Positions 62,606-64,000 of a stretch of 64,000 nt of DNA are shown one piece after another. Below the pieces are notes generated by a model. That model was not told the DNA's origin. It worked only from the letters and a program-made list of their open reading frames with translations, and did no database searches. How positions within the stretch are numbered: the stretch's first letter is position 1; every line of letters begins with the position of its first letter. Both the position numbers and the translations under genes were made by a program. The DNA is taken from assembly GCA_023014365.1 (NCBI GenBank), contig JAEBUN010000024.1:62001-126000 (forward strand). The letters are read 5' to 3'. Origin of the DNA: Lepiota brunneoincarnata (Eukaryota > Basidiomycota > Agaricomycetes > Agaricales > Agaricaceae).

Positions 62606-64000
62606 CTCGGATGTGTTTTGAGAAAACAAAACAAAACAAAATCCCCTTTTTTCTATTTATCTACCATCATCGTCGTCAGCAGAAAAAGGACCACACAGAA
62701 CAGTTATGGAATCAAATGATCCGTCCCCTGGCGCCTGGGTACGGCGTCAATAATGCTATAGTTACTTATTGGCTCAACAGCCCAACTTTTAATAAAGCTT
62801 CCCACTAATCATTACATTACAAAGGTACCGTACACCTCATTCTCCAGCCCATCGAATTTCTCACCAATCCACCCAGCACGAACCAGGACCGGTCGAGGCC
62901 CTGTCCCTCCTCCTTCTTCGGCCACATCCCCGACGCCGCAATACCTATCACATCGCCAGTTCCTCTCTTTTCGCAAACAATCACTTCCCTCGTCCAGTCC
63001 CTTGTCTTGTAAGGGGTCCCCGGAAAATCCCACATATTCACTCGCAACACCCTCTGTACAGTACTGACAGTCTGTATCACCTCAGCCCGTTCAATTCTAC
63101 CCTTCATTTCCCAGGTCAGTGTGACTTACCAAACAGCCAAAGAACCTTCTCACCTACAACTTGATTTCATATCGGACTCTCAACTTATCATCTCACTTGC
63201 TCCGCTGCCATCACCCGGTCCGTATGTATCACACCGCCGCGAAAAAAAAAAAAGATGAACAAAAGGGTCCCTCCCTGACTTTCCCTCCCCCTTCCTGTGC
63301 AATCCGACTCTCGGGAGCCGGGCTCGACCGCTGGACACCACGCCGAAAACCAGTGGATCAGAAACACGAAACGCAAGGCCTTTTTGTTCATTCTTCAATT
63401 TCGCGGCGTTTGAACTTTTTTTTTGTTTCTTCTTCTCTTTTTGATAAAGTGAAAGTGAGTGCCACTCCCATACTAATCATTCCCTACTCCCAGACCCTGC
63501 CCCTGCCCCTCTGACAATCTCACGACGACGGAGTTACCAGTTTTGAGTGCGACGAGCCATGTTTCCGGGTCCCATGTCCAGGACAAGCCATTGCTCAAGT
63601 TCTCAAACCGCAAACATGTGCATAGACGGCTGGGAACAGTCCGTCGTATCCCTCGCTTCATCGTACCCGTAAGTATGTACATAATCTTTCTTGGAAAATC
63701 CGCTCTTCTTGCTCCTGTTCTTGTTCGGAAAGCGGAGGGCACAAGTTCGCTCGTTTCCTCCCTCCCTCTCCTGTGCATAATGACGTTTAAGCCTCGCGAT
63801 GTCCACTGGGGTCATCAGATAATGGCGGTGGCGAGGAATGCTTCAGGTTGTCTGGACTTCTGCTGATTCGGACTTGTACTGGACGCGGCCAAGTCGAGAC
63901 ATTGACTAACTTAAAAGGGTGAAGGCGGAGGGGAATCCCGATCGGGTCCTCTTCTCCGCTCCGTGAAAACGTTGAAGCTGTCTCCAGACGTTTCGGATTA
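62606..64000. other. right-end stretch with unresolved gene fragments
   Basis: Two minus-strand pieces look partly coding. One is 63473-63740 with the segment FENLSNGLSWTWDPETWLVALKT, the other 62817-63107 with VLRVNMWDFPGTPYKTRDW, ending in a stop at 62817. A donor-like GTAAGT lies between them (near 63130). They could be exons of one small basidiomycete gene, but no consistent joining was found, so neither is called. A run of 12 A lies at 63243-63254. Confidence 0.35.

Overview
The window reads as nuclear DNA of a filamentous basidiomycete (class Agaricomycetes). Genes are dense on both strands and split by many introns of about 45-75 bases, some flanking micro-exons of 9-24 bases. The protein set is typical of such fungi: Fes1, Utp10, a fungal rhodopsin-like membrane protein, GH115 and GH31 hemicellulases, a flavin halogenase, Ish1 repeats and a PAK kinase. 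The family within Agaricomycetes cannot be fixed from the sequence alone. There is no bacterial-style operon, CRISPR array, rRNA or convincing tRNA.

Layout. 1-4.2 kb: a possible gene tail, a fungal rhodopsin-like protein (+) and the Hsp70 exchange factor FES1 (+). 4.3-13.9 kb: two tandem GH115 alpha-glucuronidase genes (-). 14.4-20.3 kb: a small membrane protein, two adjacent Cdc20/Fizzy-type WD40 genes and a Nudix hydrolase (all -). 20.3-24.0 kb: gene-poor, with one possible tiny gene. 24.0-31.9 kb: a MYND-finger protein, a rhodanese plus dual-specificity phosphatase protein, and an Ish1-repeat protein (all -). 32.1-35.2 kb: a GH31 alpha-xylosidase (+), divergent from the Ish1 gene. 35.3-41.5 kb: choline-phosphate cytidylyltransferase, a flavin-dependent halogenase and an SRPBCC-fold protein (all -). 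41.5-44.5 kb: gene-poor. 44.5-46.8 kb: a BAG-domain protein (-) divergent from an unknown gene (+). 46.8-49.8 kb: gene-poor. 49.8-58.0 kb: a small coiled-coil protein and UTP10 (+). 58.2-62.6 kb: a CRIB-containing PAK-like kinase and a 68-residue membrane protein (-). The last 1.4 kb holds fragments only.

Most neighbours are unrelated housekeeping genes. Two themes recur. One is hemicellulose breakdown, with secreted GH115 enzymes and a probably intracellular alpha-xylosidase. The other is chaperone and growth control, with Fes1, a BAG protein, two APC/C activators, a phosphatase and PAK. The halogenase has no visible biosynthetic partner nearby.

A caution affects every gene model. Many otherwise well-conserved genes are broken by single surplus bases, even the normally essential UTP10. 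Nearly all of these breaks are +1, so consensus insertion errors are likely, although real decay of the second GH115 copy is possible. Several other genes (halogenase, PAK, phosphatase, FES1, rhodopsin-like) read cleanly to the exact codon once spliced.
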